Below the pieces are notes generated by a model. It saw only the letters and a list, made by a program, of their open reading frames with translations. It was not told the DNA's origin and did not search any database. A stretch of 64,000 nucleotides of DNA from Pseudocercospora fijiensis CIRAD86 (taxonomy: Eukaryota > Ascomycota > Dothideomycetes > Mycosphaerellales > Mycosphaerellaceae): NCBI RefSeq assembly GCF_000340215.1, contig NW_006921534.1, positions 5,386,169-5,450,168 on the forward strand, given 5' to 3'. A program made the translations under genes and the position numbers. The first letter of the stretch is position 1, and every line of letters begins with the position of its first letter. Positions 42,649-54,074 of the stretch are shown piece by piece.

Positions 42649-44286
42649 TCACCTACGGGCGGCGTTCCCCAAGGTCGCGCGTGGTCCGAACAAGGATGTC
42701 GGGTCCGTAAAGATTTTGAGAAATGACTGCTTTCTTGATGGCACCCTCCGATGCTGGATTTTGGCGTATTGAACCATTGGTCCAACGATGTCCGCTTCTT
42801 CCACCTTGGGGAACTTTGATGGCTGGTTGGGATCCTCCAGTAATGGCATTTTCGAGATGGCCTGCGTCTCGGCCAAAGGCTGATAGAATGTGTTATCGGC
42901 GCTAACCTGAGCTTCGGCATTGGCTATCTCGTGGTTTGCCCGCCAAACAGCGTCTATCTCAGCCCACTTTTGTGCCGTGAGTTTGTAGGTCTGCGATGTG
43001 ACGCCGTAATGCTCGCTGATGTGAACGGCTTGACGCATGAATTCGACACGAGCAGCCTCCCAATCATCAAGCAGTTGCTTACACGAATGTGCGTCGCAAA
43101 CTTCCGGCAGGTAAGGTTCAGGCGTGATGTGAAAGTTCGCATGGCCAAGCTTGATTGCCCAGGGATCAGTCTCTCTCTCCGCAATTGACAGCGGAGGAAT
43201 TTCCGATGAAGGTTGTAGTACATGGCTCGAGCGAGACGCGTGTAACGAAGCCATAGAGTGTTTGGTCGACAGTGGCGGCGTCGGGAAGCTCGTAAATACT
43301 GGTGTTCCTGAAGGAGTGTTGGCTACGGATGCTGCTGCACTTGGTGATGCCACCGTGGGAGATGGCAGCGGCGATCGAACTTCGTCCAACGAATGGTTAA
43401 AGTAGCTTTCCATCATGGGTGGGAGCAAGGGAGTAGAGGCAAGCTCCTCGCGATCGATTGTATCTTCTCCAGGTGTCGGAAGCGTGATCTCCACAGGCCT
43501 AGTCGCATGAGAGGAAGCTCTAGCTCTTGGTGGGCTCACTGAGCGGTCGCTATTCGATGTGGGTGCAGGCGAAAACGGCATCGGCGGCGTCGGCGGCGTG
43601 CAGTTCCGGCTGTCATGCACATTCGGCATGGTAAAAGATCTCGTGCTCGGCACGCGAAATGATGAAGATCGCGAGCCAGGTGCGCTCCGAAAATTGGTAG
43701 TGGAGGCAGACGGTGTTGATCTGTGACCTCCAAATCGCTTAGAAATAGATGGGAAATGTCTGCTCAAGCGGGACGATAGATTGTCAGTGGAGAAGTCTCC
43801 AGATCTGCGTCGTTTGGTCGTTTTTGGTCCTGTAGGCAGTTGAGCAGTCTCGAAGTAGTCATCGCCGGGCGTCCATTCGGGCGTTGATAATGAAGCCGAT
43901 GTTTGTTGTGAGATTGGATGTCGTCGATGCTCACAAAACGGTGTATCGCAGATACACAGGGGCTCGTGTGCGCTGCCACGAGGCTCATCAAAAGAATCGT
44001 CGCGCTCAGATGGATCTTCGACCAGATCGTGAAGTTGCGTCTTATTTGGATTAGCTGGCGAATCCGGGTTGGTGACCAATGACGAGGAAGAACTGGGCCA
44101 TCTGGAGTGACCTCGCGTGGAGAATGTGGGTGTTATGGGAGACGAGGCTGTCGAGGCAGCAGACGAGTCGCGTGAGTGAGTTGGCGAGAACTGATGTGGC
44201 GACGGCATTGGCATTGCAGACATGTTTTCATCGAGGTTTCTGGAAGTGTTGATTCGCGGGAAGGAACGAGAGCGTGCCCTGTTCAT
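42649..44286 (-). CDS. Hypothetical Ser/Pro-rich protein with a conserved C-terminal helical region
   Basis: 545 aa, single frame. Residues 1-370 are disordered and rich in Ser, Pro and Thr, with many SP/TP sites (MPSPHQFSP, SSPITPTFS, PSPTVASPS). A Cys/His cluster, CICDTPFCEHRRH, lies near residue 110 and might bind zinc. The structured part begins near 375: DPWAIKLGHANFHITPEPYL, then CKQLLDDWEAARVEFMRQAV and KLTAQKWAEIDAVWRANHEI, an amphipathic helical region. The end, RKQSFLKIFTDPTSLFG, is basic and hydrophobic. I know similar unnamed proteins across filamentous ascomycetes but no function. The start at 44286 is followed by an alternative Met at residue 22. Confidence 0.7.
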   Translation of the reverse strand: MNRARSRSFPRINTSRNLDENMSAMPMPSPHQFSPTHSRDSSAASTASSPITPTFSTRGHSRWPSSSSSLVTNPDSPANPNKTQLHDLVEDPSERDDSFDEPRGSAHEPLCICDTPFCEHRRHPISQQTSASLSTPEWTPGDDYFETAQLPTGPKTTKRRRSGDFSTDNLSSRLSRHFPSISKRFGGHRSTPSASTTNFRSAPGSRSSSFRVPSTRSFTMPNVHDSRNCTPPTPPMPFSPAPTSNSDRSVSPPRARASSHATRPVEITLPTPGEDTIDREELASTPLLPPMMESYFNHSLDEVRSPLPSPTVASPSAAASVANTPSGTPVFTSFPTPPLSTKHSMASLHASRSSHVLQPSSEIPPLSIAERETDPWAIKLGHANFHITPEPYLPEVCDAHSCKQLLDDWEAARVEFMRQAVHISEHYGVTSQTYKLTAQKWAEIDAVWRANHEIANAEAQVSADNTFYQPLAETQAISKMPLLEDPNQPSKFPKVEEADIVGPMVQYAKIQHRRVPSRKQSFLKIFTDPTSLFGPRATLGNAARR

Positions 44287-47255
44287 ATTGAATGAAGCAC
44301 ACAGCAGCGAGCGGATGGATACTGCTATAGTAGAAGATGACGAGACATTGTCGGCGGTGCTTGTTGTTATTGTTGTTCTTATCGATGCATGTAGGCCCAG
44401 TCAGAGTCGGGTTCGTGGCGGTGGCGGATGAGAGTTTAGTTTCAGCGTGGCACGAAGCGCGTCTTGCTCCGAGGTTGTTGTGCGTTGGCAGAGGACCGGT
44501 AGGGTTGCTGGGCGCGGCGCTTCGAGGTCTAACTCTGGCGCGTGTCGATTTGTCCGGTGTCGACAGTCGGGTATGGGTGTGGGATGGGTGCAGAGGTGGT
44601 GAGGCGCGCAGTAGGTGAAGGTGAGGTTGGAGGCGTGTGCGCGTGCAGGACACAGAGAGGGAGTGTGTGTAGTGCCTGTCGATCAGGTGTGGTGTGGGTG
44701 TGGGTGTCGATGTCGATGGCAGGTCAAGGTTGAGGTGGGCGCAAAATGGATTCTGTGAAAAGCGGGCATGGGCACGGGTGGAAGGCTGGCAGCCGAATAG
44801 AGCAGGCACTAGCACTAGCCCTGCCGACGCTACGCCTAGTGCGAGAGTGGGAAGTCAAAATGCTGAAGCGATCGCTTACAGCCTGCAACCGCCGTGCCTG
44901 TCACGTGACCAAGAACCCCAAATGGTTGTCCGGCGCCGTGATGCACGCACGCTGTTGTTCGCTGTTCGATGCGGCTACCTGCAGCATCTCGCCGTCCCCT
45001 TTTGTGCCAATTGCATGTCGCCTGTGTCAAACGCAGCGCGAAAAACAATTTGTTTCGTCCAGCAGAGCAGCCCCGGCGGCGCAGAACCGCACTGCCGGGC
45101 CTGCCACATGGGATGCGATGCGATGCGATGCGATGGGATTTCCTGACCGTGGTAGCCACTTCGCCTACGCTATCATCAATCCATCTTCCTCTCCTTATCC
45201 CTTTCCACCGACACTGAACTGCCGCCTTGCCCTCGCCGCTCCACGCACGACTTTCTACCGTGAACATGATTTGTGTTCTGTTCACGTACCACTGAAACCA
45301 CGAACATTTGGCTGAGAATTGCCAGACCGGCAGGATGTTGTCGACCCATTATTGTGCTTGTACGGAGGGCCACGTTCTGCCGTTGCAACGGCGATGCAGC
45401 GTCTGCGATGCGCATCGATCATTACTGATGACCTGTCATCTGCCTCCCCCAAATCTGATACATCTGCTGTGCGACCAGTACAAACCGACCACCTGATTGA
45501 TGGTGCTCATCTCGACCCGGATGGCAACCCCTCTGTGTCCATCCTCTGCATAGCTTAACGCTCGCGTAGATGTAGCTTAAACTGTCGTGCTCTCTTTGCC
45601 TGCCTCGCAACACCCTGTCATCGCACAATGTGTGCAACCGCTGCGTACCGTATCGTTGTCTCTGCAGCAGAGATTGAATGGGCGCGAGGCGTCATCTACC
45701 TGCGGCCGCATCTGCCAGCCACACACCTTTCTTCACGACCACAGAGGGAAACACTTGCATCTGCGGTGTTGACATGTAAGCCGACACCAACATCTTGTCC
45801 AACACACCTACAATCTCTCCACATGCAGATTGCTCAGCCGAATGTTCAGCTTTGATGAAGAATTCGAGCAGCCCAACGTCAATATCGAGCATGTCCGTAG
45901 ATGGATCAGAAGGATCCCTCGTCAGGCCGAGATCGTATTGGTCCTTTGGTGGGCTCATCACTTTCCTAACTTAAGCAAGGCAGGCGGGACTTGTTCGCCC
46001 AACAATGTTGTGCCCTGCTGTGGAGCACAGTCCGAAGTGACGAGCACAACAAAGCAGACTTTTCGGTTTCCAGGGTGCGGATGCAGAGTTTGACTCCATC
46101 CCGGGTCCTTGGCACCCACTCGTCGCACGCATTCGCTGCCTCGCAAACTTCGACGAGAGAAATCGACGTCAGACTCACTTTTTTCGCGACAGATGACCAA
46201 AGTTTCTGCTGCGAGATGGTCTCTCATGATGGCGTCGGAGTGACTCGCATATTATTCTGAAGTCCACAACATTATTATCCGCACATAGCTCGCGACTCAT
46301 TCACCCGCAGAAGGAGCAAGAAGAATTCCTCCGTAGAATGCGGTATTTCTTCCTACTTGTCAGCACTTCCCGTCTTCTCATCGGCAGCGCAAAGTAATAA
46401 GGCGTTTTTTCTGATCGGCAAGCCTTTGCGTTCATCCGCTGCCCGCTGCCCGCTGCCCGCCTTCTGCAGGTACAGCCAACAGGGCTGCAGAAAACAACGT
46501 GTCCTTCGACGACAAACAAGAATAATGCCTGCCCGCTGCCGTCAAGCGTCGCGCCGTCAACTCACTAGCAACCGCGAAGTCAAGTCGCAAACAGGCACCG
46601 GGAACGCAGAAGCAGGTACAGCGCGAAGCATCGGCGATTTCTTCCCTTCGAGAACTTGAGCTCGAACGGCGTCACATGACTGTTCTAACGCTTCGCTTCG
46701 CTTTTGCGATGTTCCCACTGCCCAGCGTGCGAGGAGAAGGGAAGGGTCGAATTTTTGTTGAGAATTGTTCCTTTCACAAGATGGCAATTTCCTGTCGCTC
46801 CACAACAAAGTATTGACCATTGCTCGATTCGGAGCTCTACCTGCATTTGTAACCCAGGTGTTTGCCAGGATACGATCCACATGATCACCTGGTTGCTGAT
46901 TGGTTCACAGCCCTTGCAAACGCCTGTTGCCGATGCTGTGTCTGTGCCGATTCCATGTCCGTACGAAGAGACTGGAAACGATGGCACTTGGCAGGCGCAG
47001 CACGTCAAATGCACCATCAATTTGTCGGTGAATCTGTTGGGCCAATTGCTGGTGTTGAGTGCTGTAAGTGACGACAAGCGAGCCAGCAGGTGATATGCGC
47101 TGTCAGTTGCTATACAAGCTTCCGCGTGGCCAATGGCATCGCCAAATGTACTTCTAGCGCGGGCATGAAGACAATGTCGCTGTTCGTGATGCGATAACAA
47201 GAACGCGTGTCGCGGCAGAGGATGCAGATTTGCTATGCAGTGACGGTCATCGGGC
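44287..47255. other. Gene-poor stretch, 3 kb, with short repeats
   Basis: No gene recognised. Simple repeats: GATGC-type tandem at about 45112-45137 and three CCGCTGC units at about 46437. Long frames here (for example 44746-45315 plus, 46685-47305 minus) have no domains and uneven composition. Confidence 0.4.
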
Positions 47256-48656
47256 TCATGAGATCCAAAACTTGGTCCAGACCGACCTCTGCTCGTCAGT
47301 GCCATCGAACTTGAAGTCTACCTTGACGATGTCCTGGAATCCTTCTTCGGCTCGTGGTTCACGATATCGGGACGTGAACCCCGAGAATGCCATTGGCGGT
47401 AATATTGTCCTTTTCTCGGGGTTCATCTAGGCGATTGGTTAGTATCTGACGACAGCTGCATGAGCCGCATCCGCTAAAATCTGACATACCAGGCCGTTGG
47501 ACAACGCACGCACGGTATCGTTGTGCTCGCAGAGCTTCGCTGGTGCTGTGAAGTGGACGAGACGAATGGGCACTTGTAGCTTTCTGGCAAGTCCAATCCA
47601 GGCTGCGCGGACCTCAACATCTGCGTTAGTGTTATCTACCACCACAGATGTCTTCTCCTCAATGAACTCGGCAGCCTTCTTCATGCACTTGTCTCTCGTT
47701 TTGAGGATGTCCTGGTTCACGCGCTCATACCCGAGTGGCTGCAGACGCTGCCAGTAAAATGTAGACTTCCCAGCACCAGGACTGCCACAGAATAGCACAA
47801 TGTCCAGGTCGTTCTTCTTGGTAAACACGACAGGGTCAAGATCAGTCTGAGAATCCAATTTCTTTTCCACGTATGGCGCAGGATCGAAGCTTCGGATAAA
47901 GGATTTGGGTTCCTCTTCCAAGAAATATTCCTCTGGCGTCTTGAAAGGGATTCCCGCATTTGCAGCAAAGTCGCGATCTGAGCATGAATGATCCTTGCGC
48001 ACCTTTGCAGACTTGTCGCCTTCGCGACCTGCAGCGTCCCCAACAAATATACAGCTGTCGTGATCGACATCTGTACTGCCGTTGAGTCCGTAGTCCTTGA
48101 GCATTTGCTGCCACATGCCACTCCTCGGCTTCCGGAACATGTCTTTCTGCGTTGCTGCGTACGCCGTGATCGGCAGGTCCAATGCAGTCAAGACAGCTGA
48201 CACCTTTGACTTGAAATTGCTGAGGCTCTTCATGTCACCTGCTTTCTTCGGTTCAGGCTTGAGCACGACCCGACTCTGGTTGCTCACCACAATCACAGCA
48301 TAGCCGTCTCCATGTAGCTGCTTCAACTTGAGCGGCACGCTCGAATGCCACCATTTCCAGTCGTCGGGCCCTTTCGAAAACGTGTTTCCAGATTTAGTTG
48401 TAATCAGTGTGTCGTCAAGGTCAAAGGCCGCGACTTTCACAGGCTTCGGTCGGGAGAAAGTGGTTGCACCTTCATATCGCCCGATGAACAAGCTATCACC
48501 GATTGTGGAGAAGGTGACCTTTTCTGGTTCTTTCTGTGATGCTGGCTTGAAGAAGTTGGCCACAGCCTTGGTGGTCGTTGTTGCTGCAGCTTTCCTTTTG
48601 GTGGGCGGAGGGGAAATGTCGCGGTCTGTTGTACTCTTGCGCTTAAGGGTAGACAT
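47256..48656 (-). CDS. Polynucleotide kinase 3'-phosphatase (PNKP-type)
   Basis: complement(join(47256..47426, 47490..48656)), 445 aa from the Met at 48656. Repairs DNA strand-break ends by removing 3'-phosphate and adding 5'-phosphate. The HAD phosphatase site VAAFDLDDTLITTKSG has the DxD pair; VSNQSR and CIFVGDAAGR follow. The kinase P-loop is LFCGSPGAGKSTFYW, then VNQDILKTRDKC and VVVDNTNADVEVR. The intron (63 nt, GTATGT, ACTAAC, TAG) joins VRALSNGL to MNPEKRTILPPMAFSGF, and the protein ends FQDIVKVDFKFDG and SVWTKFWIS. The N-terminus STLKRKSTTDRDISPPPTKR is basic and may be a nuclear signal. A longer in-frame start at 48737 adds 27 residues that could be a mitochondrial presequence. Confidence 0.92.
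47375..47425. repeat. Perfect 13-bp inverted repeat in PNKP exon 2 at the splice acceptor
   Basis: TGAACCCCGAGAA at 47375-47387 and TTCTCGGGGTTCA at 47413-47425 with a 25-nt loop. A second inverted repeat (GGTTCACG at 47356-47363, CGTGAACC at 47373-47380) shares the left arm, so the two hairpins exclude each other. Confidence 0.7.
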
Positions 48657-49178
48657 GGTAGGTGGCCAGAGCATGCGCGAGAGCGGTCGGACTCTCTCGG
48701 CTACTCTACCTTTTACAAAATGTGTACTGGTGTTCATTGATCATCGAGTCATCGAGGTGATGGCAGGACTACAGCTGGAAGTCGTGCTTGAACAGGTACG
48801 CGAAACTGACGCGAGGCCACGCGCCGAGTCGGCCCACTTTCCTGCCCAGTACTTTCTGCTCTGCTCCTTCCCTTCCTCCAAATTACCCTCTGGTGTGTCC
48901 ATCGAAGTCATGCATCATTTCCTGTCCAGCAGTCTTGGACAGTGGGCGAAGGTGCAATTATCACTCGACGCAAACCAACCGAAGCATGTCAAAGAAACAA
49001 GACACAAGCATAAGAGCCTGTTGCTCGAATTGACACCAGTTTGCTGAGAAATTGCCTGAAAACATCTATTTCTCGTGAATCGTGACCGTCTAGACTTCGA
49101 ACCAAACCAAACCAAACCATGTCGCTATGCAAATCAACCACCATTACAGATATAACAGTTCTGAACACGCGTATATTT

Positions 49179-50206
49179 CTAATTCTCTCGCTTCGATCTG
49201 CCGAACACAGGCAACTTTCTCTTTCCAGGCTTCTCGCTGATGCCGGGTGTCTCACCGTCCCTCCATGCTTTCTTACTTCCAGTCTTCTTTCCCCTTCTGA
49301 CATCTCTTCTCGAAGCACAGCAGCAGCACATGCCCATCTGGACGAGGAAAGCAATGACTGAAGCTCCTGCAGCAACCCACATAAAAGCGAACATTTGGGT
49401 CCCAATACTGGCTTTGATATTCAGCTGAGTGGCAGATGTAATCGCGTTCTGCATGATGATGAACATGACTGTTGCAATGACCGCGGCTACGGTGGTGGCA
49501 AAGGCGGCGAGGAAGGTAAGAATCGAAAGTGGCAAGCTGAGCCATCGTGTGTAGACGGAGAGCGGAAGGAGAAACATGACCAAGAAGTCGAGGCAGACAC
49601 CGGTGAGGAACAGGCCGAACATCCAGTGCGAGACCTGCTTGATTAAATTGAGGATATCGTTGATCTCTGCTGGCAAAGCGACTGTCACAAGGTCAGCAAA
49701 GTCAGAAAGGCCAGGCATAAGGCTCCCATGCGAAATCAGAACTTACTGGTTGCGCCGGCAAGCAGCTCGCTCTGAATGATCTCAACAGGATTGAACCAGT
49801 ACAAATTCTGTGGTGTGCTGCATGCTGTAACACCCTGGCCATTGTAGCCCTCGCAGAAATTCCACAGGCCCACGGAGTAGAAATCGTGAAGACCCAAGGA
49901 TTGAGCTATGCTGTTGATGAGCACGGCATTCGGGACGCTGACCGGAATGATATCGGAGACATCGATCTTGATGAAGTATATCTTGTTCCGTATGCTTTCG
50001 ACTTTCGTGTTGCCAATCTCGACAAGAATAAGGAAGACGACAGATATCAGAAGCAGGAACGAAGAGAAAAGAGCCCAAAGGAATCGCGCTCTCGTCGCTC
50101 GTTTGACTTGGGCCTTGGTGGGTTCGAAGTCATTCGTGAGTGTGTTGTCCGAGTCCTCGTGAGGTGCGTCCGGTGCGAGGTCCTGATGCTGCTTGCATCC
50201 GAACAT
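49179..50206 (-). CDS. SUR7/PalI-like four-span membrane protein
   Basis: complement(join(49179..49681, 49747..50206)), 320 aa; the intron is 65 nt (GTAAGT...CAG). First span FLWALFSSFLLLISVVFLIL near residue 40, a long extracellular loop with FYSVGLWNFCEGYNGQGV (the W-x-x-C-x-G pattern of SUR7/PalI proteins) and ACSTP, then three more spans near HWMFGLFLTGVCLDFLVMFL, LPLSILTFLAAFATTVAAVI and FMWVAAGASVIAFLVQMG. The cytosolic C-terminus is basic (RRDVRRGKKTGSKKAW). Relatives organise eisosomes/MCC patches, sense pH or act in endocytosis and wall integrity. MFGCKQHQD at 50206 is preferred as start; an upstream in-frame Met exists at 50269. Confidence 0.85.
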
Positions 50207-51105
50207 TGTGCTGATACTGCCCTCCCGGTGCTTTGAACCTCCTCGCTCGTGGCCTTCCGGTATCACCACCTGAGCAGAGTTGTCCCTTCCAAGCAGTACA
50301 CGAGAAGCAATGACATGAAAGGGACATGCGCCAGAACTCCGAATCTTTCGAGACCGCGCAACGATGGAGAAAGCTACTTGTTTAGCTTACCGTGCGTAAA
50401 GAAGCGGGAACGCGCATCATAGCCACTGCTAAAACCGTGTCTTGCGCGTCCCCGCGGACATCGCAAATCGCACATGGCGCTCGCACACGCCTACACGCGG
50501 AAAACAGCTCTTTGCTGCAGCAGACGTCACGGTTGTTGGGAGAGAAGTCGATCTTTTCAGCTGCGACAGGGGTGTGAAATGTCGGCAGGCTGAGCCTAAA
50601 TGTCGATTGTCGATCCACGAAAGACACCGCCAACTTTCTACCCAGAATTCGATTTGGAGTAATGCCCTAATCTCATTGAAGTTGCTCTCGGCCAGCTCTC
50701 TCCCTGTGCAAAAGCCATTGCATACAAAAATGGTATACAGTTCAATGAGAAGTCCTCTCCCACACCAAGCGGAGGAGGCCAATGCCCGTTGCCACAGCTT
50801 CATAAATGGAGTCCTATTGCGCGGCATGCTTGAAATCTGCTCTCCACATACGTCACGCAGACAGAGCGACGATGCACCTGCAGGATTGTTGCGGTAGCTT
50901 CGCGGTAGCGCTGCATCGCGCTTCTGCGCCGCGAGTTTGGCCTTCACCACGAAGTCGCTTGAGAGCCGCGATGTTCCTAACACCGTGATGCGTGTACACT
51001 GTGGCTCTGTGTGATTGCACAACTCCTCTTTGTTGCCCTCCAGAGACATCTCCAGCTTCACTTCCCGCTTCTTCTGGGCGCAGTGGAGCAGAGTCGGCTG
51101 CCGAA
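50207..51105. promoter_or_regulatory. Divergent intergenic region, SUR7-like and PLC-like genes
   Basis: 899 nt between two start codons on opposite strands. No other gene seen. It must contain both promoters. Both neighbours are cell-surface proteins. Confidence 0.4.
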
Positions 51106-52563
51106 ATGATCCCAAGGACCCTATGGCTGCTGTGCCTGGCAGCACTGGGCGTCAGCGGACGAGACAGCAGCTCCAGCAGTAGCGACACGGACGATTCGAC
51201 CTATACATATTCGGCATTGTCCTTCACGAATTCATATAGGACCATCACTACGAACATTCCAACATCCGCTTTCACAGGCTCTGAGTACACATATGTCCAA
51301 GTCACAGGGCAGAGGACGGTCGACCAGAGCTCGTCAACAGCCACCGGAACAAGCTCATCGAACGCAACCGCGTCGTCGACATCATCAAACTCGCAGATTA
51401 CGCTTTCGTCAAAGTCGGTGTCTCTCACGATAATCGGCGGAGTCACCACTACAGCCAATGCCACCAATGCCACTGCAAGCTCGACCACAAGCTCGACACA
51501 ACCGATGAACACTGTTCCTTGTAACGGTTTCCCAGAGTTCTGCGCGCGGAAATACTCCAACATTACGCAGGTCACAGCTCATAATGCCGCCTTCTCTGTG
51601 AAGAACAACGCAGCTTCAAACCAAGAGCTCTCCATCACCGACCAGCTCAACGACGGCATTCGCATGCTTCAGGGTCAGGTTCACTGGGAGAATAACACAA
51701 TGTGGAACTGCCACACATCCTGCTCCGAACTCAATGCAGGACCATGGCAAGACGAGCTCGAAACTCTCCGAGAATGGCTTGAGTCCCATCCCTACGACGT
51801 CGTCACGATTCTCGTCGGCAACAGCGACACCACTGATGTAGAAAACTTCGTGCCAGCCATCACCAACGCAGGTCTCCTGCCTTACGTCTACGAGCCCGCC
51901 TACGTCCCGCAGTACCGATTCCAATGGCCCACGCTGGGCGAAATGATCATCAAGAACCAGCGCGTCGTCATCTTCATGGACTACGAGGCAGATCAATCAC
52001 GAGTCCCATACATTCTCGACGAATTCACCCACATGTGGGAAACACCTTTCTCTCCCGTCAACCGATCCTTCCCCTGCACAATCCAGCGTCCCCCGAACTT
52101 GAACGAGACTCTAGCTCGGAAGCATTACATGTACATGGCCAACCACAACCTCAACACCGCCGTCGACCTCTCCAGCATCGGACTAGGCAGTGGTGAAGCC
52201 ATCCTCATCCCCAACACCGCCGACATCAACCTCACCAACGGTCAACAAAACCAAATCGGTCGTCTTGGCGCCACGAGTTTGAACTGCACCCGTAAGTCTC
52301 CCGTCTCTAAACTAAATCAATCCATGACTAACAAAACATCCTCTGCAGAAGCCTGGGGCGTCCCACCCAACTTCCTCCTCGTCGATTACTATAACCGCGG
52401 ATCTCCGGAGCCGGGTTCCGTTTTCCACGTCGCAGCTGCCGCGAACGGTGTGACGTATACGCAAGAATGTTGTGGCAAGGAACAAAACAGTGCTTCACTG
52501 GTACGAGTGAGTTTTGCTGTTATGGCTATCGCTTTGTTTGCTGGTGCGATATTTTTCTGGTGA
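51106..52563 (+). CDS. Secreted, probably GPI-anchored PLC-like phosphodiesterase
   Basis: join(51106..52291, 52349..52563), 466 aa. A signal peptide IPRTLWLLCLAALGVSG is followed by a Ser/Thr-rich, likely glycosylated stretch to about residue 135 with many N-x-S/T sites. The TIM-barrel domain of the PLC-like phosphodiesterase family starts at GFPEFCARKYSNITQVTAHN (first catalytic His), continues QLNDGIRMLQGQVHWENNTM with WNCHTSCSELNAGPW (second His) and HPYDVVTILVGN. The C-terminus is a hydrophobic segment LVRVSFAVMAIALFAGAIFF, likely a GPI-attachment signal. The canonical PI-PLC Ca/inositol site is only partly matched, as in most fungal members, so the substrate is unclear. The intron 52292-52348 is 57 nt and has no in-frame stop. 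Confidence 0.85.
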   Translation: MIPRTLWLLCLAALGVSGRDSSSSSSDTDDSTYTYSALSFTNSYRTITTNIPTSAFTGSEYTYVQVTGQRTVDQSSSTATGTSSSNATASSTSSNSQITLSSKSVSLTIIGGVTTTANATNATASSTTSSTQPMNTVPCNGFPEFCARKYSNITQVTAHNAAFSVKNNAASNQELSITDQLNDGIRMLQGQVHWENNTMWNCHTSCSELNAGPWQDELETLREWLESHPYDVVTILVGNSDTTDVENFVPAITNAGLLPYVYEPAYVPQYRFQWPTLGEMIIKNQRVVIFMDYEADQSRVPYILDEFTHMWETPFSPVNRSFPCTIQRPPNLNETLARKHYMYMANHNLNTAVDLSSIGLGSGEAILIPNTADINLTNGQQNQIGRLGATSLNCTRKSPVSKLNQSMTNKTSSAEAWGVPPNFLLVDYYNRGSPEPGSVFHVAAAANGVTYTQECCGKEQNSASLVRVSFAVMAIALFAGAIFFW

Positions 52564-53207
52564 TTGTATAAAAAGATAGAGATGCATAGCAAGGCGTTTG
52601 TTGGTATTGGAAATTTATGTCAAGAGCATTTACGAGCACATGATAAAGGTACCTTATTGAATAATACGGGTTTTAATCACACGACTAGAACCAACTCACT
52701 TGCTGTCAATAGACGAAGTAAGTGAAGATGGAGATGGTGAAAATTTGGGTATGGAAGGACGTGAGGATGACTAGGTAGTATCGTCAGCATCAGCGGTCTA
52801 GCGAGAGAAGGCACGGGAGGCGAATGAGGGAGGAAGGCACGAGAGAGTCTCACACAAGAAAAGAATCTCATTCTTCGATCAGTAGATCAGTCAATCAGGG
52901 ATTACCTGGATATCAGTCGGCCACGCCATGCGCGTGCCTTCTTTCGTTCATATAGGCCACTTCTCGGGCTCATCGTCTTGAAAACAAAATGACAGTGTAT
53001 CCCTCCGTATGCAGAAGTCACCAAGCTCCCAACGCCGAAATTACGTAGCCCTCTGTAGCCATCCCAAGCTCCACGCGCAAAGTCGACACCGGATGTCCCA
53101 TTGTATGCTCAACTCCACCCTGCAAGAACGTAACGCTCACGATGAAACGCTGCAAATCAAATATCCCATCCCATGTCTGCAGTGCCGGTTTCAATGCCAT
53201 GATGATG
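52564..53207. other. Intergenic between the PLC-like gene and STS1
   Basis: 644 nt, convergent 3' ends. No gene or strong repeat recognised. Confidence 0.4.
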
Positions 53208-54074
53208 CTACCATCCGCTGTGCTGACCGATTCCTAATTGAGATGGTGGTGTCGGCTGGCCGTAAGTGCCTCCGAACAATTGTTGCCGTATGCTTGCGCG
53301 CTCTTCGCTGATGCCTGGTGTGGCGGGAGCCGTGCTTGCTCCGGCTTGAATGAAGCCTAGAGCTGCCTTCAGCTCGTTGACGGCCTCTTCCATCTTGCCG
53401 CCACTTCTCTGGTTGTGCTCCACCAGCTTCCGGTCCCAGCCGCCGAACTGTAGATGGAAGCCGCCGGCACGCTTCGCTGCTTCTCGGATGACCAAAGCCC
53501 AAGCCTTTGCAATTTCATCGTAAGCTTCGTTTTTGTGTCGTTGATATTGGAAGGTATCCCAGTCTGGTAGGCGATGGATCATTTCGGTGACTGAGTCGAG
53601 ATAGGCGAGAGAAGGACCATCTTGCGTCTCATGGGGCGGCAGGAAGTGAGGTGTGTATTCTCGTACAGCATCTATCAGCTGCGATAAATGCTGCCGTACC
53701 CGGTTGAATGCGTAATCTGAAGTGGGGCGGTTGCCGAGCGGGAAAGATTGCCGGAAGGCGTTTTCATATTTGCTGAGGACTTGCAGCGTGGACTCGACGG
53801 AGGGCCGCGGTGCTTTGGTGACGATCTCGTGCTGTAATTCCGGGTGTTGATCGCAGACATTTTGTAGAAGTTGACGCATCTGATCGGCTGACAGTGTCTC
53901 GAGCAGGCGTGGCAGAGCAAGCGGGCGGCCTTGTGCTGCTCCCGTCCTGGTTCTCTTTATGCTGCGGGCTTGCGGCAGAGTTCGTCCGGGTATTGAAGGC
54001 GAGGCTGAGGGCGAAGTCGACATGCGGTCGTTGTCGGGCTCTTCGGAAGCCTTGCGCTTGCGGGAGGAACTCAT
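53208..54074 (-). CDS. STS1: Nuclear proteasome tethering factor STS1 / Cut8
   Basis: 288 aa, single exon. Residues 1-50 form a basic nuclear-signal-rich region (SSSRKRKASEEP, RSIKRTRTG). The family core is RLLETLSADQMRQLLQNVCD with HPELQHEIVTKAPRPSVEST, then FNRVRQHLSQLIDAVREYTP and the six-helix bundle (LDSVTEMIHRLPDWDTFQYQ, KNEAYDEIAKAWALVIREAA, GFHLQFGGWDRKLVEHNQRS). This matches Cut8/Sts1, which holds the 26S proteasome at the nuclear envelope and so supports mitotic protein turnover. The C-terminus ends in a short low-complexity tail. The start at 54074 is the family's usual one, and the length is normal. Confidence 0.92.
   Translation of the reverse strand: MSSSRKRKASEEPDNDRMSTSPSASPSIPGRTLPQARSIKRTRTGAAQGRPLALPRLLETLSADQMRQLLQNVCDQHPELQHEIVTKAPRPSVESTLQVLSKYENAFRQSFPLGNRPTSDYAFNRVRQHLSQLIDAVREYTPHFLPPHETQDGPSLAYLDSVTEMIHRLPDWDTFQYQRHKNEAYDEIAKAWALVIREAAKRAGGFHLQFGGWDRKLVEHNQRSGGKMEEAVNELKAALGFIQAGASTAPATPGISEERASIRQQLFGGTYGQPTPPSQLGIGQHSGW

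Noticed and set aside
44746..45315. 189-codon plus-strand frame
   Set aside because: Composition shifts along its length and it includes the GATGC simple repeat; no motif or splice logic.
46685..47305. 206-codon minus-strand frame
   Set aside because: It overlaps the last exon of PNKP in a different frame and has unnatural Cys/His/Ser composition and no domain.
51201..51575. 124-codon minus-strand frame
   Set aside because: Mirror of the Ser/Thr-rich linker in the PLC-like gene.
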